Assembly: GCA_937868025.1 (NCBI GenBank)
Contig: CALMLJ010000199.1
Span: forward strand, 1 to 11,075
From: an uncultured Acidimicrobiaceae bacterium
Lineage (GTDB): Bacteria > Actinomycetota > Acidimicrobiia > Acidimicrobiales > Microtrichaceae
Length of the DNA stretch: 11,075 bases
Direction of reading: 5' to 3'
Shown: positions 1 to 6,773 of the stretch, piece after piece
Layout: each line of letters begins with the position of its first letter
Position numbering within the stretch: position 1 is the stretch's first letter
Program-made: the position numbers and the translations under genes
Notes under the pieces: model-generated
What the model was told of the DNA's origin: nothing
The model's database searches: none
Seen by the model: the letters and a program-made list of their open reading frames with translations, nothing else

Positions 1-3
1 ACG

Positions 4-798
4 GTGGAACTGGAAACCCTCGAGTACGAAGAACGCGGCCACGTTGCGGTGGTGCGCCTCAACCGGCCCGAGCAGCACAACTCGTTCAACACCGTCATGC
101 AGCGCGAGCTGCGCGATACCTGGCAGGCGATCAAGGTCAACGACGACGTTCGGGCCGTGGTGCTCACCGCCGCGGGCACCAAGGCGTTCTGCACCGGCAT
201 CGACCGCAGCGACATCCCGGTGACCGAAGAGCAGTTCTTCTTCGACCCCTACACCTACGACGACCCCGGCAAGTTCATCGGCCCGCGCAGCCAGGAGCTG
301 TGGAAGCCCGTGATCGCTGCGGTCAACGGCATGGCGTGCGGCGGTGCCTTCTACCTGCTCGGCGAGTCCGACATCCTCATCGCGTCGGAGGACGCATCGT
401 TCTTCGACCCGCACGTGACCTACGGCATGCCCGCCGTGTTCGAACCGATCCTGATGATGCCGCGCATGCCGTTCGGCGATCTGCTGCGCATGACACTCAC
501 CGGCAACGACGAGCGGATCAGCGCCGCGACCGCTCTGCGGTTGGGCCTCGTGAGCGAGGTCGTGCCCGCCGACGAGCTGTTCGACACGGCGTTCGCGCTC
601 GCCGAGTCGATCGCGTCGAACCCGCCCCAGGCGGTGCAGGCCTCGTTGCGCACGGTGTGGGCCGCCCGCGACCTCAGTCCCCAGCAGCTGCAATCGCTCG
701 GCAACCTGTTCCTGACCAAGGCGATGACCGTCGAGGCGCTCGCCGAGGGGCAGGCGATCTTCACCTCGCGCGAGCGGGGTCGACCCCGCACTCGCTGA
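4..798 (+). CDS. Crotonase-fold (enoyl-CoA hydratase/isomerase family) protein, atypical active site
   Basis: Crotonase-superfamily protein of 264 residues, the usual length. The N-terminal strand and NRPEQHNSFN segment (about 19-29) are typical, as are the two oxyanion-hole regions AFCTGIDRSDI (61-71) and NGMACGGAF (108-116), which bind and polarise an acyl-CoA thioester. Aligned by eye to rat mitochondrial enoyl-CoA hydratase, Glu144 is replaced by Tyr117 and Glu164 by His137, so ordinary hydration of a trans-2-enoyl-CoA is doubtful. Another crotonase reaction (isomerase, hydrolase, C-C lyase) or a non-catalytic role is possible. The GTG start at 4 fits family N-termini, but the frame is open to base 1, so a start a few codons upstream cannot be excluded. 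A hairpin lies 16 bases after the stop. Family is certain; reaction and substrate are not. Confidence 0.88.
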   Translation: MELETLEYEERGHVAVVRLNRPEQHNSFNTVMQRELRDTWQAIKVNDDVRAVVLTAAGTKAFCTGIDRSDIPVTEEQFFFDPYTYDDPGKFIGPRSQELWKPVIAAVNGMACGGAFYLLGESDILIASEDASFFDPHVTYGMPAVFEPILMMPRMPFGDLLRMTLTGNDERISAATALRLGLVSEVVPADELFDTAFALAESIASNPPQAVQASLRTVWAARDLSPQQLQSLGNLFLTKAMTVEALAEGQAIFTSRERGRPRTR

Positions 799-814
799 CG
801 CGATCCAGGCTCAC

Positions 815-832
815 CCGGGCACATGCGCCCGG
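815..832. terminator. GC-rich hairpin between crotonase and methyltransferase genes
   Basis: CCGGGC (815-820) and GCCCGG (827-832) form a perfect 6-bp stem around a 6-base loop, 16 bases after the crotonase stop. A second palindrome, CCGGATCCGG, follows at 839-848. No T-run follows, so this is at best a U-less terminator or attenuator of the kind seen in high-GC actinobacteria. The alternative upstream ATG of the next gene (823) lies in the loop, one reason I prefer the start at 883. Confidence 0.35.
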
Positions 833-882
833 ATAAGCCCGGATCCGGTCGGTCGGCGCCCATCGGCCAGACTGGCGTCATC

Positions 883-1902
883 ATGCGAGACCGCTTCCGA
901 CGTACCACCAACCAGGCGCTCCGATCGGCGGTCGCCTTCGGAGCGCAACGCGTCGCGTCGAGCGAGCGCTTGATGAGCCTCGTGTACGACAACATGAACG
1001 AGACGAACTTCGCCGGCCTCTCCCACCACGAGGAGATGCTGAGCGACGGCGTCCGCGTCGACGCCTACCACCGGGGCATCCACCGCAACGTGCGCCCCGG
1101 CGACGTGGTGCTCGACCTCGGGACCGGCACGGGCCTCCTGGCGTTCATGGCCAGCCGGGCCGGTGCCGCCAAGGTGTACGCCGTCGAACACTCCGACTTC
1201 ATCGAGGTCGCCCGCGACATCGGCCGCCGCAACGACTTCACCAACGTCGAGTTCGTGCAGGCCAACAGCCGTGAGTTCACCCCGCCCGAGCCGGTCGACG
1301 TGGTGTTGCACGAGCAGATGGGCGACGAGCTCTTCAACGAGAACATGCTCGAGAACCTGCTCGACCTGCGCGACCGGGTGCTCGCCCCCGGCGGTCGGAT
1401 CCTGCCCTCCCGGTTCCGGCTGTTCATGGAACCCGTGACGTTCCGTCCCGACATGCGGGTCCGTCGCTTCCACAACATCGAACTGCCCGACGGCATCGAC
1501 CTCGCCGGCACCGAGGGCGCGCCGGCGCTGGCGCCCTACGAGTCGGACCGGTTCGAGCAGTTCTGGGCGCGCCCCGGAGCCGTCGCCGCCACCGTGGGGA
1601 TACCCGAGCCCGTCATCGAGTTCGACCTGGCCACGCTCAGTTCCGTCGAGGCGTTGCCCCGTCGCCACGACATCGTTCGGACCGCAACGGCCGACGCGAT
1701 CGTCGACGGGGTGTGCGTCTGGTTCGAGGCGCAGTTCGACGACGAGACGACCCTCACGACCTCGCCCCTCGCCGCGAACACCAGCTGGGGCAACCGGATG
1801 TTCCGCCTCGACCGCGAGGTCCACCGTGGCGAGACGTTGGCGCTGCGCGTCGAGATGGACCGGCTCGTCGACGCGTCGACGTGGTCGGTGCGCGACGCTT
1901 GA
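883..1902 (+). CDS. PRMT-like class I SAM-dependent methyltransferase
   Basis: 339-residue protein with protein arginine N-methyltransferase (PRMT) architecture. In order: a PRMT-like N-terminal helix segment, HHEEMLSDGVRVDAY (48-62), corresponding to HEEMLKDEVRT in eukaryotic PRMT1; SAM-binding motif I, VLDLGTGTGLL (76-86); post-I VYAVEHS (98-104); a double-E-like loop, HEQMGDELFNENM (143-155), with Glu144 and Glu153 at PRMT spacing; then a beta-rich C-terminal region. The PRMT THW loop reads T300-S301-W302, so its histidine is lost. The family would methylate guanidino nitrogens using SAM, but the substrate here is unknown and need not be a protein. The start at 883 is preferred over ATG 823, which lies in a hairpin loop and adds a Pro/Gly-rich tail. 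Neither has a good ribosome binding site, so leaderless translation is possible. The next gene follows after 25 bases. Confidence 0.85.
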   Translation: MRDRFRRTTNQALRSAVAFGAQRVASSERLMSLVYDNMNETNFAGLSHHEEMLSDGVRVDAYHRGIHRNVRPGDVVLDLGTGTGLLAFMASRAGAAKVYAVEHSDFIEVARDIGRRNDFTNVEFVQANSREFTPPEPVDVVLHEQMGDELFNENMLENLLDLRDRVLAPGGRILPSRFRLFMEPVTFRPDMRVRRFHNIELPDGIDLAGTEGAPALAPYESDRFEQFWARPGAVAATVGIPEPVIEFDLATLSSVEALPRRHDIVRTATADAIVDGVCVWFEAQFDDETTLTTSPLAANTSWGNRMFRLDREVHRGETLALRVEMDRLVDASTWSVRDA

Positions 1903-1927
1903 CGCCGCGAAGGAACGGGGGAGACAC

Positions 1928-3103
1928 ATGACCACAACACCGACGAACGGGCCGGCGATGGTGGCGGCGATGGCCGACCTCGTGCTGGCCGAGGCCGAGG
2001 CGTGCGAGCAGCTCCGCACCACAACGGCCCCCGTGGTCGACGCGATGTGGGACACCGGCCTGATGACGTGGTTCAACCCGTCGGAGGCCGGCGGCGCCGA
2101 GCCGTCCTTCGAGGACATGATCCGCACCTGGATCGACATGGCCCGGCTCGACGGCTCGTTCGGTTGGGTCGGCATCGCGAACCTGCCCTCCACCGCAGCG
2201 GTCGCAGCACTCCTGCCCGACGCCGGCTTCGAGGCGGTGTTCACCGACCACGACAATCGGGTGACCCTCGGCGGCCAGTTCTTCCCGAACGGCACCGGCA
2301 CGGCCGTCGCCGGCGGCTACCAGGTGACGGGAGCATGGAACTTCGGCTCGGCCACCGGCCACAGCGAGTACATCGCCGCAGGGTTCATGCCGATGGTCGA
2401 CGGCGAGATGGTGTGGGCCGCCGATGGCATCCCGGAGCTGCGGGTGGCGATCGTGCCACGCGACGAGGTCGTGTTCACCGACGGCTGGCACGTGCAGGGC
2501 CTGAAGGGCACCGGGTCCTACGACTACGAGCTGACCGACGTGTTCGTTCCCGGGTACCGCACGTTCGACCTGTTCGCCCGGACCGGCCGCCGCGGCGCGG
2601 CGCCGACGTTCCGGATGGGCATCATGCCGATCGTCGCCGCCGGCCACGCCGCGTGGGCGCTCGGTGTCGCTCGAAGCATGCTCGACGACGTGCGCGAGCT
2701 GGCGATGAGCAAGGTGCGCATGGGCGAGCCGGCGACCCTGGCGAACACGGCGTCGTTCCAATCCGGTCTCGCCCATCACGAGTGCGCGTGGCGGGCGGCC
2801 CGCCTGCTCGTCGTGCAGACGTTCGCCGACATCGAAGCAGCGGTCGGTGAGGGTGCCGACCTGTCCCCGACGATGCGCGCCGATCTCCGGGCTGCCGCCG
2901 TCTATGCCACCGACGTGTCCCGGGAGGTCGCCCAGTGGGCGCACCTCGCCGCCGGCACGACCGCGATCCGTGAAGGCAGCCGCCTCGAGCGTGCCTTCCG
3001 CGACCTCTACACCGGCACGCAGCACGCGTTCATCAGCCAGAAGGTGGCGATCGACGCGGCGCAGGTGTGGCTCGGCCTCGTGGACGACACCCTCGGCCTC
3101 TGA
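1928..3103 (+). CDS. Acyl-CoA dehydrogenase-fold flavin oxygenase (HsaA/HpaB group D-like)
   Basis: 391-residue protein with the acyl-CoA dehydrogenase fold, of the branch that includes reduced-flavin-dependent monooxygenases such as HsaA, DszC and naphthocyclinone-type hydroxylases. The N-terminal helical domain runs to about residue 110. The central beta domain has YQVTGAWNFGSATGHSEY (131-148) and the branch signature WHVQGLKGTGSYDYELTDVFVP (187-208). A C-terminal four-helix domain ends with SRLERAFRDLYTGTQHAFISQK (351-372). Group D enzymes take FMNH2/FADH2 from a separate reductase and insert one oxygen atom; no reductase gene is in the window. ATG 1928 is chosen because GGGGGAG stands just upstream; longer readings run back into the methyltransferase gene. 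The 25-base gap suggests co-transcription with that gene. A true acyl-CoA dehydrogenase is the alternative. Substrate unknown. Confidence 0.85.
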   Translation: MTTTPTNGPAMVAAMADLVLAEAEACEQLRTTTAPVVDAMWDTGLMTWFNPSEAGGAEPSFEDMIRTWIDMARLDGSFGWVGIANLPSTAAVAALLPDAGFEAVFTDHDNRVTLGGQFFPNGTGTAVAGGYQVTGAWNFGSATGHSEYIAAGFMPMVDGEMVWAADGIPELRVAIVPRDEVVFTDGWHVQGLKGTGSYDYELTDVFVPGYRTFDLFARTGRRGAAPTFRMGIMPIVAAGHAAWALGVARSMLDDVRELAMSKVRMGEPATLANTASFQSGLAHHECAWRAARLLVVQTFADIEAAVGEGADLSPTMRADLRAAAVYATDVSREVAQWAHLAAGTTAIREGSRLERAFRDLYTGTQHAFISQKVAIDAAQVWLGLVDDTLGL

Positions 3104-3118
3104 CCCGAATCCCTCCGG

Positions 3119-3165
3119 TTCTGGTCGCGTTGTCGCCCGCTCAGCGGGCGATCTCGCGACCGGAA
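3119..3165. terminator. Two-part bidirectional hairpin at convergent gene ends
   Basis: The outer stem pairs 3119-3129 with 3155-3165 (11 bp, one G-T wobble). The inner stem pairs TCGCCCGC (3133-3140) with GCGGGCGA (3144-3151), 8 perfect bp. They are separated by a 3-by-3 internal loop and capped by the 3-base loop TCA, which is the complement of the DUF3556 stop codon. It begins 15 bases after the oxygenase stop and covers the last codons of the facing gene. No T-run follows on either strand, but size and position fit a shared terminator for both convergent transcripts. Confidence 0.65.
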
Positions 3166-4841
3166 GCCTGGGGGTGCAGGTGCACCGGCACGTTCGCGTC
3201 GGTCGGTTGAGCCTCGACGAGGTCGTTCACGTCGACCCACCCGCGCTCGATCTCGCCGGTCGCGGCGTCGATGAGGCGGTACTCCTGGGTGCGGCGGTGG
3301 AACGGCTGGGACTCGAGGAACACGACGCGGACATCACCGGGCCGGAAGTCGCAGCGTGACTGCAACGCGGCGATCAGCTGCTCGTCGTGGAGATGTCCGT
3401 CGCCGAAGTTCCATCCGAGGGCGGTGCCGGCCACGAGCTCGCCGTCGAGCACCAGGTAGTCCTCGTGCTCGGGTCCGCACGCCCTCGGCACGAGGGTCCA
3501 CAGCGCCCGGCCGTGGGTGTGGAACCCACGGAACGCGTACCCCATGTGCAGCGGCACGGCGGCTTCCTCGGCGCTGCCGTACACCTGCTCGAGCTGCTGG
3601 TGGGGGAGCATCGACGCCTTCACGACGTTGGCGTCGAAGCGTTCGAGGGCGTCGCCACGGAAGCACCAGAACGTGGCGGCCCAGTTGCCGGCGTAGTACC
3701 GCATGGACAGCAGGAACGACACGTTGCGGGGGACGAGGTTGCCGTAGACGACCATCGCGACGAGCGCCACGATGAGCAACCCCACCAACGCCGGCTGCCG
3801 GAGGTCGCCGAGGTGGAGCCCCTCGTGGCCGAGGAACATCGTGACGATGCCCCCGATCATGAACACGTTCCATTCGAGCGGGACGCCCATCGGGAAGCTG
3901 GTGAGGATGATCAGGTGGAAGCCGATCATCACGGTGGCGGCGATGTAGAGCGGCCAGCCGCTCGTGACGAGCATCACCGCCGGCGCAGCGAACTCGACGA
4001 CGGTGCCGCCGTGGGCGAGGAGGGTGGGGATGCGGCCGGGGCGGAGGTCGTCAGGGAAGTTGCGGTGCAGGCGCCGCTTGACGTTGCCGAACCGCCAGAG
4101 CGGGCTGTTGCTGAGCATCGCGGAGACGACGAAGGGGAAGTGCTGGTTGATCTTCGAGGCGGCGGCACCCCACCAGATGACGACGAGGACGAGCTTGGCA
4201 GCGGTGATCTGATCGCCGGCGGCGAACAGGTAGGCGAGCAGGAGCGTGCCGTAGACCTCGCCGCGTGCCGCGAGGAAGATCGTCTGGTCGCGGAGCCCGA
4301 TGAGCGCGAGGAACGCCAGCGCGACCACGACCTCGGTGCGGGTCAGCGCGCCCCAGAGACCGACGATGAGCGAGACCAGGAGCCCGGCGTAGAGCACGGC
4401 GTCGACGACCGTACGGGTGTCGCCCCGGGTGAGCGGGAGACGACCGTTGCCGGCGGGCAGGCGGATGGTGCCGGGCCGCAGCCAGTAGAGGAACGAGCCC
4501 ATCGGTGGAACGAAGCGCAGGTTGAGCGGCCCGAACCCGCATCCGAGGCCGAGCACCTCGAACAGCGACGTCCAGAGTGCGAACTTGAAGAACACCTCGG
4601 GTCGGGTCCACCACGAGCCCGGATCGAAGAACCCGTCGATGCCCGGCGTCGTGAGCACGAACGCCCATCCGCCGGCCACATAGAGCACGATCTTGAACAG
4701 GTAGAAGAGGATGACGACGTCGGGTGATCCGAAGCCGAACTCGGCGAAGTGCCGGGCCATGGGCGCCAGCCGTTCCTGGCGGGGGAGCCGGCCCCACTCC
4801 TCGTGATCGACGACCGGCAGGTTGGGCTGCAGGAATCCCAT
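3141..4841 (-). CDS. DUF3556 family polytopic membrane protein
   Basis: 566-residue integral membrane protein close to the usual DUF3556 length, an uncharacterised family common in mycobacteria and relatives. The opening MGFLQPNLPVVDHEEW, followed by ARHFAEFGFGSPDVV, is the typical family N-terminus. Hydrophobic segments lie at about 42-64, 84-104, 145-167, 170-188, 196-224, 281-296, 298-315, 324-338 and 352-370. Conserved-looking polar stretches between them include GLRDQTIF (182-189) and KINQHFPFVVSAMLSNSPLW (230-249). The last 190 residues are soluble. The layout recalls HTTM/gamma-carboxylase-like membrane proteins, but no catalytic role is shown. ATG 4841 is chosen for its strong GAGGGGGA Shine-Dalgarno; a longer frame would run into the operator. 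It is transcribed away from the TetR gene across a shared palindrome, so repression by that regulator is likely. No function is assigned. Confidence 0.88.
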   Translation of the reverse strand: MGFLQPNLPVVDHEEWGRLPRQERLAPMARHFAEFGFGSPDVVILFYLFKIVLYVAGGWAFVLTTPGIDGFFDPGSWWTRPEVFFKFALWTSLFEVLGLGCGFGPLNLRFVPPMGSFLYWLRPGTIRLPAGNGRLPLTRGDTRTVVDAVLYAGLLVSLIVGLWGALTRTEVVVALAFLALIGLRDQTIFLAARGEVYGTLLLAYLFAAGDQITAAKLVLVVIWWGAAASKINQHFPFVVSAMLSNSPLWRFGNVKRRLHRNFPDDLRPGRIPTLLAHGGTVVEFAAPAVMLVTSGWPLYIAATVMIGFHLIILTSFPMGVPLEWNVFMIGGIVTMFLGHEGLHLGDLRQPALVGLLIVALVAMVVYGNLVPRNVSFLLSMRYYAGNWAATFWCFRGDALERFDANVVKASMLPHQQLEQVYGSAEEAAVPLHMGYAFRGFHTHGRALWTLVPRACGPEHEDYLVLDGELVAGTALGWNFGDGHLHDEQLIAALQSRCDFRPGDVRVVFLESQPFHRRTQEYRLIDAATGEIERGWVDVNDLVEAQPTDANVPVHLHPQASGREIAR

Positions 4842-4892
4842 CGCGTGTCCCCCTCGACGAGCGCCGGAACCGTTGCGGCCCGGTGCGGGAGC

Positions 4893-4926
4893 CACAGTAC
4901 ACACTTCTCACAAAGTGTGTACTGTG
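4893..4926. promoter_or_regulatory. Perfect 14-bp-arm inverted repeat: probable TetR operator with divergent -10 boxes
   Basis: CACAGTACACACTT (4893-4906) is the exact reverse complement of AAGTGTGTACTGTG (4913-4926), with a 6-base centre. It lies between the DUF3556 gene (-) and the TetR gene (+). Each arm carries TACTGT, a TAnnnT-type -10 hexamer, facing outward: 4920-4925 on + and 4899-4894 on -. The + hexamer ends 7 bases before GTG 4933, fitting a leaderless TetR transcript. The - hexamer would give DUF3556 a leader of roughly 45 bases. A bound repressor would block both promoters. No good -35 boxes are visible. Confidence 0.8.
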
Positions 4927-4932
4927 CTCGAC

Positions 4933-5526
4933 GTGCAGCAGCGGGCGGGGCATCACCCCGACATGCGGGAACGGATCCTCGATGCCGCCGAGGCCTGCCT
5001 GCGTCGCGACGGCATCCGGCGAACCACGGTCGCTGCGGTCGCGGCCGAGGCCGACATCTCGCGCGCCTACCTGTACCGGTTCTTCGCCGACAAGCCGACC
5101 CTCGTGTCGGCAGCGTTGATCCGTCGTGACGAGGCCTTCTGGGCCGAGGCCGATCAGCGTGTGGCGGCCGCGGACGGCCTTGCCGGCATGGTCGCCGAGG
5201 CCGTGCTCCTGTCGCGGGCGGCGCCCCTCGGCTCGCTGGCACTGCAGCTCGCCGAGACCGAGCCGGCCGAGTACGCAGCGGTCATGGGCACGTTCGTGCA
5301 CGAGATCGTGCCCGGACTCTCGGGGTTCTGGACCGATCAGCTGCGTCGGGCGCAGGCAAGGGGGGTCATCGACGAGGGCGTCGACCTCGACGCCGGCGCC
5401 GAGTGGGTGATCCGGGCGGTCGTGTCCCTCGTCGGTATCCCGGGGAGGGCGGTGGACGTCGACGACCGGGCGTCGCTCGTCGACTTCCTCGAAGCGTTCC
5501 TCACGCCGGCGTTCCGGTCAGGCTGA
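4933..5526 (+). CDS. TetR/AcrR family transcriptional repressor
   Basis: About 197 residues, normal for the family. The N-terminal DNA-binding domain reads RERILDAAEACLRRDG (12-27), then a helix-turn-helix over TTVAAVAAEADISRAYLYRFFADKPTL (31-57), with the recognition helix around SRAYLYRFF. The C-terminal helices, which hold ligand and dimerise, are variable as expected and do not reveal the effector. The start is a choice: GTG 4933 sits 7 bases after a -10-like TACTGT and gives a normal N-terminal arm (leaderless), while ATG 4963 would leave only three residues before the first helix. GTG 4924 lies inside the operator palindrome. It is divergent from the DUF3556 gene across a perfect palindrome, so it probably represses itself and that gene. 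Its end overlaps the facing DUF3494 gene by 9 bases. Confidence 0.88.
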   Translation: MQQRAGHHPDMRERILDAAEACLRRDGIRRTTVAAVAAEADISRAYLYRFFADKPTLVSAALIRRDEAFWAEADQRVAAADGLAGMVAEAVLLSRAAPLGSLALQLAETEPAEYAAVMGTFVHEIVPGLSGFWTDQLRRAQARGVIDEGVDLDAGAEWVIRAVVSLVGIPGRAVDVDDRASLVDFLEAFLTPAFRSG

Positions 5527-6543
5527 ACCGGGCGATCCGGCGGCTCGCAGGCGGTGGCGACGGATCCGCAGCGCGGCCGTGCCGACGAACAGCGACACCC
5601 CCGCAGTCACGGCGAACGGGACGGAGCGACCGGGGCCGGTGAAGGCCAACGGGGGTCGCTCACCCTGGGTGATGTCGCCGGGCGTCGTCGTGGGTGTCGA
5701 CGAGCTCGTGGGCACGGCGGCCGCGGTGGTCGGTGGGGCTGTCGTCGGCGGTGTGGTCGACGTCGTGGTCGACGTCGTGGTGCTCAACGTCGAGTCGGCG
5801 CACCCGGTGTTGGTCAGGGTGTTGCTGTCGAGGGTGACTGCTCCTGTCGAGGCGAGGAGTCGGCCCACGATGGTGGCGCCGGTGTTCGCCGTGATGGACG
5901 TCGAGGCCATCACCGTGCCGATCAGGTGCGACGCGGTCCCGAGGGTGGCCGAGCTGGGCACCTGCCAGAACACGTTGCAGGCGACGCCCCCGCCGAGCAC
6001 GATCACGTCACTCGAGCTCGCGGTGATGAGCGTCGAGCCCGTCCGGAAGACGAACACGGCGTTGGGGTCGCCCAGGGTGTCGAGCGTGAGCGTGCCGGTG
6101 AGCTGCAGCGCTGCGCCGTCGTACACGCCGGGTGTCAGGGTCAGTCCGCCGAGCTCGTCGGCGACATTCGTGGGCGGTGCACTCGCTGCCGCCTGGTTGT
6201 ACGCGGTGGTGAGGTCGTTCTTGGCCTGCTGGGTGACGGCATCGCCGCCGTGGTTCGTCCCGAGGATCGTGACGGTGCCGAAGCCGCTCTCGCTGGTGGT
6301 GGCGAACGTGCCGGCGTCGCCCCACATCGTCGTGGGCCCGGTGTTGGTGATGCCGGCCCCGGCGAGGACCGAGAACGACGACGCCGTCCCGAGGCCGATC
6401 GGTGCGACGGCAGCGGCGGCGGGAAGGGCGAACCAGAGCGTGGGGGCCACGACGGCGACGCCGACGAGGGCAAGACGGGGACGCGCCGACCGATGGCGCC
6501 GGGGCGCGTTCGTGCTGGCGTGGCTGGTTCGTGTTCGAGGCAT
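5518..6543 (-). CDS. Secreted DUF3494 (ice-binding-type) protein with LAFTG wall-sorting signal
   Basis: 341 residues, exported and probably wall-anchored. An Arg/His-rich N-terminus leads into a hydrophobic signal segment (about 24-44, likely cut near AAAA/VAP). One DUF3494 beta-solenoid domain follows (about 49-248), with family motifs SSFSVLAGAGITNTGPTTMWGDAG (55-78), LGGLTLTPGVYDGAALQLTGTLTLD (131-155), ACNVFWQVPSSATLGT (188-203) and SITANTGATIVGRLLASTGAVTLD (216-239). Then come a Thr/Ser/Pro stalk (252-290), the motif LAFTG (299-303), a hydrophobic segment (about 307-325) and an RIRRHRLR tail: the three-part signal cut by class E sortases. DUF3494 domains bind ice in some organisms; others act in adhesion or are untested. 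ATG 6543 has GGAAG upstream. No sortase gene lies in the window. Domain sure, ice binding unproven. Confidence 0.9.
   Translation of the reverse strand: MPRTRTSHASTNAPRRHRSARPRLALVGVAVVAPTLWFALPAAAAVAPIGLGTASSFSVLAGAGITNTGPTTMWGDAGTFATTSESGFGTVTILGTNHGGDAVTQQAKNDLTTAYNQAAASAPPTNVADELGGLTLTPGVYDGAALQLTGTLTLDTLGDPNAVFVFRTGSTLITASSSDVIVLGGGVACNVFWQVPSSATLGTASHLIGTVMASTSITANTGATIVGRLLASTGAVTLDSNTLTNTGCADSTLSTTTSTTTSTTPPTTAPPTTAAAVPTSSSTPTTTPGDITQGERPPLAFTGPGRSVPFAVTAGVSLFVGTAALRIRRHRLRAAGSPGSA
5754..5780. repeat. 12-bp tandem repeat in the Thr-rich stalk of the DUF3494 gene
   Basis: TGGTCGACGTCG occurs twice in tandem (5754-5765, 5766-5777), followed by a partial third copy. It lies inside the DUF3494 coding sequence, where 12 bases encode a four-residue Thr/Ser unit of the stalk. 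Slippage here would change stalk length without breaking the frame. Confidence 0.7.
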
Positions 6544-6718
6544 AGCGCTACTTCCGAGGTGGAGAGGTCGCGTCGTGTCCGTCGACCATGCACCGAGCGG
6601 GAGGCTGTGCGTTCGAACCAGGTGTGCCCTCTCGGGGCGTAGTCGGAGTATCGGCGGTGCCGGGCCGATGCTTGAGAACACCGACCGTGACAGATCACCT
6701 CGATCCCCCGATCCTTTC

Positions 6719-6734
6719 CTGGACACCTGTCCAG
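6719..6734. promoter_or_regulatory. 16-base palindrome upstream of thioesterase: probable operator
   Basis: CTGGACA (6719-6725) and TGTCCAG (6728-6734) are exact reverse complements around a CC centre. TAAGTT (6735-6740), a TAnnnT-type -10 candidate for the + strand, follows directly, and the thioesterase start is at 6774. A dimeric repressor here would cover the promoter. Its sequence is unrelated to the 4893-4926 palindrome, so a different regulator, perhaps not encoded in this window, is expected. The rest of 6544-6773 shows no other clear element and no convincing promoter for the DUF3494 gene. Confidence 0.6.
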
Positions 6735-6773
6735 TAAGTTCGTCGTACCGACCGCGAGCGAAGGGACGATGCG

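Noticed and set aside
823..882. Upstream ATG extending the PRMT-like protein by 20 residues.
   Set aside because: The codon lies in the loop of the 815-832 hairpin and the added residues are Pro/Gly/Arg-rich with no match to PRMT N-termini. Not impossible, since neither start has a clear ribosome site.
3387..4727. Long + strand frame opposite the DUF3556 gene.
   Set aside because: Its Glu/His/Arg/Asp-rich low-complexity translation is a typical antisense artefact; the - strand encodes a recognisable family.
4842..4904. N-terminal extension of the DUF3556 protein starting at 4904.
   Set aside because: It would place coding sequence across the DUF3556 promoter and operator arm, whereas ATG 4841 has a strong Shine-Dalgarno and the family's normal N-terminus.
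5518..5526. Nine-base overlap of convergent TetR and DUF3494 genes as a sign of error or special regulation.
   Set aside because: Both proteins have sensible C-termini, and short tail-to-tail overlaps are common in compact high-GC genomes.
6688..6699. GTGA-CAGA-TCAC half-palindrome resembling a CRP/FNR-type site.
   Set aside because: The spacer is 4 bases, not 6, and the arms are only 4 bases long; this is expected by chance.
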